NCBI RefSeq assembly: GCF_001905655.1
Contig: NZ_JMHT01000017.1
Location: 1-64,000, forward strand
Direction of reading: 5' to 3'
Length of the DNA stretch: 64,000 nucleotides
Source of the DNA: Mycobacterium sp. ST-F2
Lineage (GTDB): Bacteria > Actinomycetota > Actinomycetes > Mycobacteriales > Mycobacteriaceae
Shown here piece by piece: positions 16,736-25,548 of the stretch (its first letter is position 1; the number at the start of each line of letters is the position of its first letter). A program made the translations under genes and the position numbers. The notes below the pieces were generated by a model, which was not told the origin of the DNA, did not search any database, and saw only the letters and a program-made list of their open reading frames with translations.

Positions 16736-18154
16736 ATGGGTACTTGGGTTGTCGATTCAGACTGGTATTTCCTGACCGCGGCGATACTCGGCCGTGCGGG
16801 ATCGAAGGTGGCTGGTGCTGCCGGCGTGGTCTCAGGCGCGTCGCATGGCTCCGGCCACATGGCCGGCAACGACCCGGTCGGGACGAAATGGGGATCACGG
16901 TATGACAGCGCCGCGCGCGACGCTCTCGGTGGCGCCGATTCGCTGGCACAAGCCTGGTCCTCGCTGGCTGGACGCGTCTACCAAGCCGGAGTCAACCATG
17001 CGTGGGCTGAGTTCCACGCCGGCCGTCGCAAGATTCCCGTCCCGGCGAATCTGCCACCCCGACCGGCGATCTCTGAACCGTCGTCGACGATCTCCAGTTC
17101 CGTGGGCGCCAATGGCGTCGGCCTGACCGACATCATCCCCGGCTTGGTCGAGGCGGTCGGCAAGGAGACTCCGAACGCAGACACGAAGGGCCTCGACGCC
17201 GCTTCGGACATGTGGCAACGGTTCGCAACGACGGTCGCTGAAGCTGTCAGTGACGTGGTGAATCAGGTCAGACGACCGGACCACGACATGCCCGACGCCA
17301 CCGCGTTCTACGAGACAATCGCCAATCTGAGCGCTCCCGCGGATGCCGTCGCCGCCGACGGCCGCACACTGAGTGCCCTAACGCACAGCTTCTCTGCAGC
17401 CACCAGCGCGATGCGCGCGAACATCGCCAGTGAGGTCAACAGCACCGCGATGTGGATGGGCGGGGCCGCGTCAGTCGTGGTGCTGTCGTCGGAAGTCACT
17501 GGCGGCGCGACATTCCGGGCCGTGCCCGCGGCCATGCGCTGGAGGCTCAACCAGGCCGGCACCAACATCCGGAGCTACATCGCCGAGGTAGAAACCGCTG
17601 CGACAGCCATTGACTCACTCACAGTTGCACTCGACCCGGCCAAAAAAGGTCTGCTTGACAACCAAAAGTTCGTTGACGTCGAGATCTACGATCCCGACGG
17701 CACCAAGACCCATCACCATCGCATTCCCCTGTCCAAGTGGCTGGCCTGGCAGAACTATCTGCACCGCGGCGGCCAGGAGTGGGACTGGAATCGCTGGAGC
17801 TCCAACTACGACCAGCTTCAAGAAAACTCTGCAAACGGCTGGTGGTTCGACAAGTACGCGGCCGAAGTGATGGGCTACAGCAAGGACGACGGATGGCATT
17901 CGCAATACTCAGACCAGACGATCGTCCCCGGTCGTCGCTGGGACTGGGTGAGTCCCGATCTCAACGAGTTCATCGAGAACAAGAGTGGACGCCTCGACAT
18001 GGACCAGCTGGCCAAAGACGAACGCGTTCTAGCCCTCGGTCATCAGCTCACCTACAACCTCAACGCAAACTATCCGTACAGCCCAGCGGAGATCGCTGCG
18101 CTCCAGAGTCTGCAAGACAGATATCCAGACCAGTTCACGGTGAATCGACTGTGA
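16736..18154 (+). CDS. Polymorphic toxin with predicted PD-(D/E)xK nuclease tip
   Basis: 472 residues. The N-terminal 100 residues have a helical WXG/ESX-like region (AGNDPVGTKWGSRYDSAARDAL, AWSSLAGRVYQAGVNHAWAE in separate helices), a Pro/Ser linker near 100-125, and a helical middle with hydrophobic 240-252. The C-terminal tip after about 370 contains RRWDWVSPDLNEFIENKSGR, where Asp403 and Glu414-x-Lys416 fit a restriction-endonuclease-type active site as in Tox-REase domains. It follows two WXG100 genes and precedes two related immunity candidates. Nuclease activity is predicted only; the N terminus has no Sec signal. Confidence 0.7.
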   Translation: MGTWVVDSDWYFLTAAILGRAGSKVAGAAGVVSGASHGSGHMAGNDPVGTKWGSRYDSAARDALGGADSLAQAWSSLAGRVYQAGVNHAWAEFHAGRRKIPVPANLPPRPAISEPSSTISSSVGANGVGLTDIIPGLVEAVGKETPNADTKGLDAASDMWQRFATTVAEAVSDVVNQVRRPDHDMPDATAFYETIANLSAPADAVAADGRTLSALTHSFSAATSAMRANIASEVNSTAMWMGGAASVVVLSSEVTGGATFRAVPAAMRWRLNQAGTNIRSYIAEVETAATAIDSLTVALDPAKKGLLDNQKFVDVEIYDPDGTKTHHHRIPLSKWLAWQNYLHRGGQEWDWNRWSSNYDQLQENSANGWWFDKYAAEVMGYSKDDGWHSQYSDQTIVPGRRWDWVSPDLNEFIENKSGRLDMDQLAKDERVLALGHQLTYNLNANYPYSPAEIAALQSLQDRYPDQFTVNRL

Positions 18155-18172
18155 CCAACAGGGAGAATCAGG

Positions 18173-18718
18173 ATGGGTAAGTCGTTCGACTACGTCCCCG
18201 TGCAACTCACCAAGGCGTTCCGCGAAGCGCAAACCAACGAACAGTTCTTGGGTTGGCTGAAGATGCAGGAAGCCTCGATGGAAATCGAATTTCCCTATGA
18301 AGACCTACCGGACGTGCGCGACATCATGTTCACCAAAGACAGTCTTGCGGTAGTCGAACAGAAGCTGATGGAGCTGTACCCCGACGATCCCAGCGCCTAT
18401 GCAAATGAGGAAGCTGTTCACCGAACGATGCGCTACGCGTACTACGTTGGCGAAACAGTCCGACGTGCCATTGAAGCAACCTGGGTAGCACTGCCGCCGC
18501 CCAGCCAGAAAGGCCAACCGGGAGCGTTGCTCCCGGCCATCGACGTGCTCTTCGACGAGATGTTGGTTCAACCCTTGCTGTTGATCCGATTCGCACTCAC
18601 CCGCCGAACAGGCCTGGAGATCACGCGCGTGTACAACAACATTCTGCGTCTCTATGACGAATGGGCTGAAAAGGGTCGTCCACCACGGGAGTTTGGCGGC
18701 ACCTTGCGCGAGGAATGA
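18173..18718 (+). CDS. Candidate immunity protein, copy 1
   Basis: 181 residues, 18 nt after the toxin with a good ribosome binding site. Cytosolic and acidic, helical. It is clearly homologous over its whole length to the next gene: both open with FDYVP-QLT-AF and share NEQFLGWLKMQEA, MEIEFPY, the MRY-YYVGE tract and a GGTLRE or RGTLRE ending. An acidic cytosolic protein straight after a toxin tip is the normal place of its antidote. No known immunity family recognised. Confidence 0.62.
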   Translation: MGKSFDYVPVQLTKAFREAQTNEQFLGWLKMQEASMEIEFPYEDLPDVRDIMFTKDSLAVVEQKLMELYPDDPSAYANEEAVHRTMRYAYYVGETVRRAIEATWVALPPPSQKGQPGALLPAIDVLFDEMLVQPLLLIRFALTRRTGLEITRVYNNILRLYDEWAEKGRPPREFGGTLREE

Positions 18719-18741
18719 GTGGCTGACGTTGAAGAATGGTC

Positions 18742-19272
18742 ATGGGTGAGTCCTTCGACTACGTCCCGACACAACTCACTCGAGCGTTCCGCGATGCACA
18801 GTCCAACGAACAGTTCCTGGGCTGGCTGAAGATGCAGGAAGCGGTCATGGAGATCGAATTCCCGTACTACGACCTCCCCGAGATACGCGAGCAGATGTAC
18901 ACCGAAGCGAGCTTGGCGATAGTCGAACAGAAGCTCCTCGACCTGTACGACAACCATCGAAGCGCCTTCTCGCTCGAGAACGTCCACACGACCATGAGGT
19001 ACGTCTACTACGTTGGCGAAACATTTCGCCGTGCCTGTGAAGGGACATGGGTGGCCCTCCCCGTGGCCGACGCATACCTACCTGCGATTGACTTTCCGAT
19101 GCGCGAAACCATGACCAAGCCAACAGACCTCGTAGAGGGAGCAGTCAACCGACGCGACGGGAAACACCTGACGAAGGTCTTCGGACACGCCGTGCGCAGC
19201 TATCGCGAGTGGACTGAAGCAGGCAAGCCCGAACGGACCTTCCGCGGCACCCTGCGCGAAGCCGACGAATAG
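18742..19272 (+). CDS. Candidate immunity protein, copy 2 (paralogue)
   Basis: 176 residues from ATG 18742, chosen over ATG 18736 because MGESFDYVP then aligns with the start of copy 1. Same domain as its neighbour with divergence concentrated in the last third (ALPVADAYLPAID against the longer loop of copy 1). Tandem immunity paralogues usually arise by duplication and drift to cover variant toxins. It is the last gene of the toxin module, followed by a nested inverted repeat. Confidence 0.6.
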   Translation: MGESFDYVPTQLTRAFRDAQSNEQFLGWLKMQEAVMEIEFPYYDLPEIREQMYTEASLAIVEQKLLDLYDNHRSAFSLENVHTTMRYVYYVGETFRRACEGTWVALPVADAYLPAIDFPMRETMTKPTDLVEGAVNRRDGKHLTKVFGHAVRSYREWTEAGKPERTFRGTLREADE

Positions 19273-19356
19273 GCGGGCCGTCCTAGTTTTTGAACCGAGC
19301 AACCAATCAGTCACAACTTGTCGGCTCGACATGCAACACTGCTCGGTTCGCCCGCC
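19272..19356. repeat. Nested inverted repeat after the toxin-immunity module
   Basis: Arms GGCGGGC (19272-19278) and GAACCGAGCA (19292-19301) on the left; the contiguous complement TGCTCGGTTC-GCCCGCC (19340-19356) on the right. This is a 17-bp inverted repeat with a 13-nt insertion in one arm and a 38-nt loop. It may be a terminator or a recombination-prone structure. Confidence 0.5.
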
Positions 19357-19406
19357 AGCAAAGGAATTCGCATCGTGACAACACCTCGACCATTGACCGG
19401 CAGAAA

Positions 19407-19446
19407 TTGACGATCATGTTGCTCACTACCAGTACAGTGACCCTGT
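19407..19446 (+). promoter_or_regulatory. Possible hsdR promoter with palindromic element
   Basis: TTGACG (19407-19412) and TACAGT (19433-19438) could be -35 and -10 elements, but the 20-nt spacer is long. ACAG-TGACC-CTGT (19434-19446) overlaps the -10 and resembles the element before hsdM. Weak. Confidence 0.3.
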
Positions 19447-19489
19447 GAGTCCGACTATGTTCGTGAATGAACATTCCGGCTGAGCGCGG

Positions 19490-22400
19490 ATGAGCAATTT
19501 CGCATTCATCGGTGCCGCTGAATGGCCCGACATCCAATCCGACTGTGCCCGCGCCGAGAGCTACCTGGCCTCCGATCCGCGCTCGGCCTGCATCTACGGC
19601 CGGCGCGCCATCGAACAACTCGTCGGCCTGCTTTACGACGTGATGGATCTGCCGCTGCCCTACAAGGACGACCTGGCCGCCCGGATCAACGAACGTCCGT
19701 TCAGTACCCAAGTGCCGCCGGCAATCGTTCACAAGCTCAACCTGATTCGCAAAGCCGGCAACGCGGCGGTGCACGAACGGCGCGCCATCGCGCCGAACAT
19801 CGCGCTCGCGGTCCTGCGGGAACTTCACCACGTCACGGTGTGGGCCGTCTACCACCACTCGGCCTATCCCAAGGCCGCGCCACTCAAGCTGCCGTTCGAT
19901 CCCAAGCTGGCGGCGAAGGCCGCGCCCCTGAGCCGTGACGAGGTCGCCCAGCTGGCCACGAAGTTCAAGGCACAGGACGAAGCACACGCCAAAGCCCTGG
20001 CAGAAAAAGACGAGCTCGCCGCGTCGAAAGACGCCGAGATCGCCGCGCTGCGTGAGCAAATCAAAGCCGCCCAGGCCGCGAAGCAGCAGCCCGACGATCG
20101 CGACTACAACGAAGCGCAGACCCGCACCGAGTACATCGACCTCGATCTCGCCGAGGCCGGTTGGACCCTCGACCAACCACGGGACCGCGAGTTCGAAGTC
20201 ACGGGAATGCCCAGCGGCGGGATGGGTTACGTCGACTATGTGCTGTGGGGTGCTGACGGCCTGCCGCTCGCCGTCGTCGAAGCGAAACGAACCAGCAAGA
20301 GCCCGCACGTCGGCCAGGAACAGGCCAAGCAGTACGCCGACTGCCTAGAGCAGATGACCGGCCGGCGTCCGATCATCCTCTATACGAACGGCTATGAGCA
20401 CTGGATGTGGGATGACGCCGGCGGCTACCCGCCCCGTCAGGTCCAGGGCTTCTTCACGGCCGACGAACTGGCCCTGATGATTTCGCGGCGCGCGTCCCGT
20501 AAGCCGCTGCTTGGCGCCGAGATCGACTCCGCGATCGTCGAGCGCCACTACCAGATTCACGCGATCCGCCGCGTCGGTGAGGAGTTCACCGCGCACAAGC
20601 GCGAAGCACTGCTGGTGATGGCGACGGGGTCGGGCAAGACTCGCACCGTCATCGCACTCGTCAAGCAGCTCATGGAGGCCGGCTGGGTCAAGCGGGTGCT
20701 GTTCCTGGCCGACCGGACGGCGCTGGTCAACCAGGCCGTCGGCGCATTCAAGGAACACCTGCCGAACGCCACCACCGTGAACCTGGTGACCGAGAAGATC
20801 ACCGACGGCCGGGTGTACGTCAGCACCTACCCCACGATGCTGAACCTGATCAATTCCGTCGACGACGGCTTACGCCCTTTTGGCCCTGGCTATTTCGACC
20901 TGGTCGTCATCGACGAGGCGCACCGGTCGGTGTACCAGAAGTATCGTGCCATCTTCGAGTGGTTCGACTCCCTGTTGGTCGGCCTCACCGCGACACCCAA
21001 GGACGAGGTGGACCACAACACCTACCGGCTATTCAACCTCGAAGACGGTATGCCCACCGATGCCTACAGCTTGGATGACGCCGTCAAAGAAGGTTTTCTT
21101 GTTCCCGCCGTGGGGATTTCGGTGGGAACCAAATTCCTGCGCCAAGGCATTCGGTACGACGAACTGACCGAAGCGCAGAAGGACGAATGGGACTCCCTGG
21201 ACTGGGGTGACGATGACACTCCCGACGCGATGTCGGCAGAGGAGCTGGGACGCTTCTGGTTCAACGCCGACACCGTCGACAAGATCCTGGCTCAGCTGAT
21301 GTCGCAGGGGCACAAGGTCGCCGGCGGCGACCGCCTCGGTAAGACGATCATCTTCGCCAAGAACCAGGCCCACGCGCAGTTCATCGCCGAACGCTTCGAC
21401 ATCCAGTATCCCGAGTACGCCGGGACGTTTGCACGCGTCATCACTCACAGCACCGAACGCGCGCAGAGCCTCATCGATGACTTCTCCGTCACCGATAAAG
21501 GCCCGCACATCGCCATCTCGGTCGACATGCTCGACACCGGCATCGACGTGCCGGACGTGGTGAATCTGGTTTTCTTCAAAGAGATCCGATCCAAAAGCAA
21601 GTTCTGGCAGATGATCGGCCGCGGAACTCGCTTGCGTCCCAACCTGTACGGACCTGGACAGCACAAGGAGAACTTCTACGTCTTCGACTGCTGCGGCAAC
21701 CTGGAGTTCTTCAGCCAGGATCTGCCCGGCACGGAGGGTTCGCTACAGAAATCGTTGAATCAGCGACTCTTCGAAACTCGGGTCGGACTGGTCACAGCAC
21801 TGGATTCGGCTGTCCCTGGGACGAATCCGCCCGAGGGTCACGGCACCGAAACCGAACGCGGGCTTCGCGTCGACACCGCATGGAGCCTGCACAAAATCGT
21901 CGTCGGCATGAACCTCGACAACGTGCTGGTCCGGCCCCACCGCCGGCTCGTCGAACAGTACGCGCAATGGCCGGCGTGGTCGTCGTTGACGCACGAGGCT
22001 GCGAGCGACGTCGCCACCCAACTCGCCGGCCTACCTTCCTCGGAGCTGGACAACGACGAGCAGGCCAAACGGTTCGACCTACTGATCCTGCGCCGCCAGC
22101 TGGCGCAACTCGACGGTGATGCTGTTGCCGCTGAACGGATCCGGACGAAAGTTCAGGACATCGCCGAGGCGCTGCTGACCAAGACCTCGATCCCATCGGT
22201 GGCCGCGCAACAGGCACTCCTCGATGAGATCTGCGCTGACGAGTGGTGGGTCGACGTCACCCTGCCCATGCTCGAACTCGTCCGACTGCGGGTGCGCGCG
22301 CTGATTCGATTCCTCGACCCCACCCAGAAGACCGTTGTATACACCGACTTTCAGGACGAACTCGGTGAGGCAACCTTGGTCGACCTACCCAATGTCACTC

Positions 22401-22909
22401 CAGGTACCAACTGGGACCGGTTCAAAGCGAAAGCGCGGGCGTATCTCAGGTCCCATCTGGACAACATCACGCTGCAACGCCTGCACCGTAACAAGCCGCT
22501 CACGCCCGACGATCTGATCGCATTGGAGCGCATGCTGATTGACAGTGGTGTCGGCGATCCGGCCGACATCGACCTGGCGAAAGCGGACGGGCTCGGACTG
22601 TTCGTCCGATCACTCGTCGGTCTGGATCGGGCGGCGGCGACCGAGGCTTTCGGTGCCTACCTCGACGGATCTCGTTTCACTGCGGACCAAATTCGGTTCA
22701 TCAACCTGATCGTCACCGAACTGACGGCAACGGGCGTCGTTGCCGTCGCGCGCCTCTACGACTCCCCCTACACCGACAAAGCGCCGACCGGCCCCGAAGA
22801 GGTATTCCCCGAGGCCGACGTCGACAACATCGTGTCGATCCTCAACACCGTCCGGGCCAATGCGGCACCCGACAGCGAGAAAGCAGCCGAGTCACGCACC
22901 GGCGCCTAA
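19490..22909 (+). CDS. hsdR: Type I restriction endonuclease subunit HsdR with N-terminal DUF4145-like domain
   Basis: 1139 residues, full length. Residues 1-125 form a DUF4145/HEPN-like helical domain (RKAGNAAVH), then a coiled coil (150-200), then the HsdR nuclease core with Asp249 in VDYVLWG and VVEAKR (Glu264-x-Lys266). The SF2 translocase has Walker A ATGSGKT (378-384), VIDEAHRS, GLTATP and QMIGRGTRLRP, and a C-terminal region binds HsdM. It translocates DNA and cuts far from unmethylated sites. Its partners hsdM and hsdS lie more than 10 kb upstream on the same strand. It stops with a 4-nt overlap against the convergent repeat-protein gene. Confidence 0.93.
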   Translation: MSNFAFIGAAEWPDIQSDCARAESYLASDPRSACIYGRRAIEQLVGLLYDVMDLPLPYKDDLAARINERPFSTQVPPAIVHKLNLIRKAGNAAVHERRAIAPNIALAVLRELHHVTVWAVYHHSAYPKAAPLKLPFDPKLAAKAAPLSRDEVAQLATKFKAQDEAHAKALAEKDELAASKDAEIAALREQIKAAQAAKQQPDDRDYNEAQTRTEYIDLDLAEAGWTLDQPRDREFEVTGMPSGGMGYVDYVLWGADGLPLAVVEAKRTSKSPHVGQEQAKQYADCLEQMTGRRPIILYTNGYEHWMWDDAGGYPPRQVQGFFTADELALMISRRASRKPLLGAEIDSAIVERHYQIHAIRRVGEEFTAHKREALLVMATGSGKTRTVIALVKQLMEAGWVKRVLFLADRTALVNQAVGAFKEHLPNATTVNLVTEKITDGRVYVSTYPTMLNLINSVDDGLRPFGPGYFDLVVIDEAHRSVYQKYRAIFEWFDSLLVGLTATPKDEVDHNTYRLFNLEDGMPTDAYSLDDAVKEGFLVPAVGISVGTKFLRQGIRYDELTEAQKDEWDSLDWGDDDTPDAMSAEELGRFWFNADTVDKILAQLMSQGHKVAGGDRLGKTIIFAKNQAHAQFIAERFDIQYPEYAGTFARVITHSTERAQSLIDDFSVTDKGPHIAISVDMLDTGIDVPDVVNLVFFKEIRSKSKFWQMIGRGTRLRPNLYGPGQHKENFYVFDCCGNLEFFSQDLPGTEGSLQKSLNQRLFETRVGLVTALDSAVPGTNPPEGHGTETERGLRVDTAWSLHKIVVGMNLDNVLVRPHRRLVEQYAQWPAWSSLTHEAASDVATQLAGLPSSELDNDEQAKRFDLLILRRQLAQLDGDAVAAERIRTKVQDIAEALLTKTSIPSVAAQQALLDEICADEWWVDVTLPMLELVRLRVRALIRFLDPTQKTVVYTDFQDELGEATLVDLPNVTPGTNWDRFKAKARAYLRSHLDNITLQRLHRNKPLTPDDLIALERMLIDSGVGDPADIDLAKADGLGLFVRSLVGLDRAAATEAFGAYLDGSRFTADQIRFINLIVTELTATGVVAVARLYDSPYTDKAPTGPEEVFPEADVDNIVSILNTVRANAAPDSEKAAESRTGA

Positions 22910-23349
22910 TGACCGCCCATGCTGCCGAGATTCATCATCAGGTTGCTGCCGAACGTTCCGAGGTTGTTGCTCAGATTCGTCCCGAAGGTCCCCGCGTTGT
23001 GCTGGAAGTTCGAGCCAACCGTCCCCAGGTTCTGCTGGAAATTAGGACCAACCGTCCCCGCGTTCTGCTGGAGATTGGTGCCGAAAGTTCCAACGTTGTG
23101 CTGGAAATTCGCGCCGACGGTACCCATGTTGTGCTGGAGATTGCTGCCGAACTTGCCGAGGTTGTTCATCAGGTTCGTGCCGAAATTACCGGGCCCACTG
23201 GGAGCAGTGATGTTCGAATGGTGGCGAGGTGCTGCCGACGCCATACCGGCGGCCGACACCGACATACCTGCGATAGCGGTTGCCGCGCAACCGGCCACAC
23301 ACACCGTCCGAATTACCCGCGACCGAATTGAAATATGTTGCTGAGTCAC
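22906..23349 (-). CDS. Secreted protein made of 11-residue Asn/Gly repeats
   Basis: 147 residues from GTG 23349 with GAGGAGA upstream. The first 40 residues are a Sec signal peptide ending near MASA-AP. The rest is about eight copies of an 11-residue unit of the form (F/V)G-x-N-(L/F)-x-x-N-x-G-(T/K), for example VGANFQHNVGT and FGTNLQQNAGT. The regular Asn, Gly and hydrophobic spacing suggests a stacked solenoid or a cell-wall-associated filament. It recalls the Asn-Gly repeats of some PPE proteins but with another period. Function unknown. Confidence 0.65.
   Translation of the reverse strand: MTQQHISIRSRVIRTVCVAGCAATAIAGMSVSAAGMASAAPRHHSNITAPSGPGNFGTNLMNNLGKFGSNLQHNMGTVGANFQHNVGTFGTNLQQNAGTVGPNFQQNLGTVGSNFQHNAGTFGTNLSNNLGTFGSNLMMNLGSMGGH
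22920..23195. repeat. Tandem 33-bp coding repeats
   Basis: About eight imperfect 33-bp units inside the gene above, each with a core like TGCTGGAAATT or TGCTGGAGATT followed by GTCCC or GTTCC. They encode the 11-residue repeats and could change copy number by slippage. Confidence 0.65.
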
Positions 23350-23535
23350 GATTCCGTCTCCTCACGTAGCAAATGCTTCGGATGATTTGGGACTCAAGTG
23401 ACGGGTACCACGGTGAATAGCTGGTCAAACACGAAAAGCCACTCCAACCAATTTACGGCCGAGTTATTTATCTGAATCTGTAGTTCCGCGAGACTGCGAC
23501 GCAGCTCGGTTCGGGTGCACAACGTCATGCTCACC

Positions 23536-23604
23536 TCCCGCGAGCGGCCTCAAAATGCCCGCGACACACCGCAATTGGCCGTACAAACACGGCCGCTCGC
23601 GGGA
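23536..23604 (-). terminator. Stem-loop downstream of dxs
   Basis: Perfect 14-bp arms TCCCGCGAGCGGCC (23536-23549) and GGCCGCTCGCGGGA (23591-23604) with a 41-nt loop, starting 7 nt after the dxs stop on the minus strand. Likely dxs terminator. The rest of 23350-23610 holds only the leader of the repeat-protein gene. Confidence 0.55.
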
Positions 23605-23610
23605 ATTGGG

Positions 23611-25512
23611 CTACTGCTGGGAGGAGATCTCGACCGAGCTGCCGATGGCGGCGACCCAGCCGGTGACCTGGCGGGCGATGTCCTGATCGGTCAGGCCGAT
23701 CGACATCAGAACCTCGCTGCGGGTTGCGTGCTCCTGGAATTCCTGCGGCACACCGACGTCGCGGCACGGCACGTCGATCTCGGCACGACGCAGCGAGGCC
23801 GAGACCGCGGAGCCGATGCCGCCGGCAACACCGTTGTCCTCAAGCGTGACAACGAGTTTGTGCGCGCGGGCCAGATCGGCGATGGCCGTCGGAACGGGCA
23901 GCACCCAGCGGGGGTCGACGACGGTGACGCCGATGCCCTGCTTGCGCAACCGGTCGGCGACCAGCAGCGCCATCCGTGCGAACGCGCCGACCGCGACCAG
24001 CAGCACGTCGTCGGACAGGCCGTCCGCCGGCTCGGTCAGGATGTCGACGCCATGCTGGCGACGCACGGCCGGAATATCGTCTCCGACAGCACCTTTCGGA
24101 AACCGCACTGCGGTGGGCCCGTCCGAAACTGCAAGCGCCTCAGCGAGTTCCTCACGCAGCCGGGCGGCGTCGCGCGGCGCGGCGACCTGGATGCCGGGCA
24201 CGATACCGAGCATCGACATGTCCCACACCCCGTTGTGGCTGGCGCCGTCGTTGCCGGTGACCCCAGCACGGTCGAGCACCATGGTGACGGGCAGCTTGTG
24301 CAGCGCCACGTCCATCATGATCTGGTCGAACGCCCGGTTCAGGAACGTCGAGTAGATGGCGACGACGGGGTGCATCCCGCCCATGGCGAGACCCGCGGCC
24401 GACGTCATCGCGTGCTGCTCGGCGATACCGACATCGAAGAACCGGTCGGGGAACCGCTGCCGGAACGCCGACAGGCCCGTCGGCCCCGGCATGGCCGCTG
24501 TGATCGCTACGATGTCGCGCCGCTTCGTGGCCTGCTTGATCAGCTCCTCGGAGAACACCGAAGTCCAGCCGAGCACCGACTCGGCGGTGGACCGCCCGGT
24601 GTGGGGGTCGATGATGCCGGTCGAGTGCATCTGCTCGGCTTCGTCGTTCTCCGCGTGCGAGTAACCCATGCCCTTGCGGGTGACGACGTGCACGATCACC
24701 GGCGCGTTGAAACCACGGGCGTGCCGCAGCGCCGCCTCGACGGCGTGCTCGTCGTGCCCGTCGATGGGCCCGACGTACTTGAGCCCCAGATCGGTGAACA
24801 GCGCCTGCGGTGCCAGCGCATCCTTGATGCCGGCCTTGATGCTGTGCACGCACTGGTAACAGAACTCACCGACGACCGGCACGCCGCGCAGCGCGTGCTT
24901 GCCGCGCTCGAGGGCCTTCTCGTAGCCGGGCTGCAGCCGCAGTGCCGCGAAGTGGTCGGCCAGACCACCGATGGTCGGCGCGTAGCTGCGGCCGTTGTCG
25001 TTGACGACGATGACGATCGGCCGGTTGGCGGCGGCGATGTTGTTGAGCGCCTCCCAGCACATGCCGCCGGTGAGCGCGCCGTCACCGACGACGGCGACGA
25101 CGTGCCGGTTGCGATAGCCGGAGAGTTCGAAGGCCTTGGCGAGCCCATCGGCGTAGGACAGCGCGGTGCTGGCGTGGCTGGACTCGACCCAGTCGTGTTC
25201 ACTCTCGGCGCGGCAGGGGTAACCGGACAGGCCGCCCTTCATGCGCAGCGTCTCGAAGTCGGGGCACCGGCCGGTCAGCATCTTGTGGACGTACGCCTGG
25301 TGACCGGTGTCGAAGATGATCGGGTCGTGCGGCGAGTCGAACACGCGGTGCAGGGCCAGCGTCAGCTCGACGACACCCAGGTTGGGGCCGAGATGCCCGC
25401 CGGTGGCGGCCACCTTGTGCACCAGGAATTCCCGGATCTCGGCGGCAAGTTCGGTCAGCTGAGGCTGCGACAGGTGCGCCAGATCAGCTGGGCCGCGGAC
25501 CTGTTCAAGCAT
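23611..25512 (-). CDS. dxs: 1-deoxy-D-xylulose-5-phosphate synthase
   Basis: 633 residues, full length. It condenses pyruvate and glyceraldehyde 3-phosphate with thiamine diphosphate, the first and rate-setting step of the MEP pathway to isoprenoids (menaquinone, decaprenyl phosphate carriers). Visible: [15 protein letters not shown], the TPP-binding GDGALTGGM...NN region ([19 protein letters not shown]), the pyrimidine-domain [19 protein letters not shown], and a transketolase C-terminal domain. Matches M. tuberculosis dxs1 (Rv2682c) in position and orientation. Confidence 0.97.
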   Translation of the reverse strand: MLEQVRGPADLAHLSQPQLTELAAEIREFLVHKVAATGGHLGPNLGVVELTLALHRVFDSPHDPIIFDTGHQAYVHKMLTGRCPDFETLRMKGGLSGYPCRAESEHDWVESSHASTALSYADGLAKAFELSGYRNRHVVAVVGDGALTGGMCWEALNNIAAANRPIVIVVNDNGRSYAPTIGGLADHFAALRLQPGYEKALERGKHALRGVPVVGEFCYQCVHSIKAGIKDALAPQALFTDLGLKYVGPIDGHDEHAVEAALRHARGFNAPVIVHVVTRKGMGYSHAENDEAEQMHSTGIIDPHTGRSTAESVLGWTSVFSEELIKQATKRRDIVAITAAMPGPTGLSAFRQRFPDRFFDVGIAEQHAMTSAAGLAMGGMHPVVAIYSTFLNRAFDQIMMDVALHKLPVTMVLDRAGVTGNDGASHNGVWDMSMLGIVPGIQVAAPRDAARLREELAEALAVSDGPTAVRFPKGAVGDDIPAVRRQHGVDILTEPADGLSDDVLLVAVGAFARMALLVADRLRKQGIGVTVVDPRWVLPVPTAIADLARAHKLVVTLEDNGVAGGIGSAVSASLRRAEIDVPCRDVGVPQEFQEHATRSEVLMSIGLTDQDIARQVTGWVAAIGSSVEISSQQ

Positions 25513-25548
25513 TCCGACAGTCTACGCACGAGTACCGGGTACAGCCGG

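Noticed and set aside
22920-23195. Possible CRISPR array (33-bp repeats)
   Set aside because: Repeats are contiguous with no spacers and encode a regular 11-residue protein unit.
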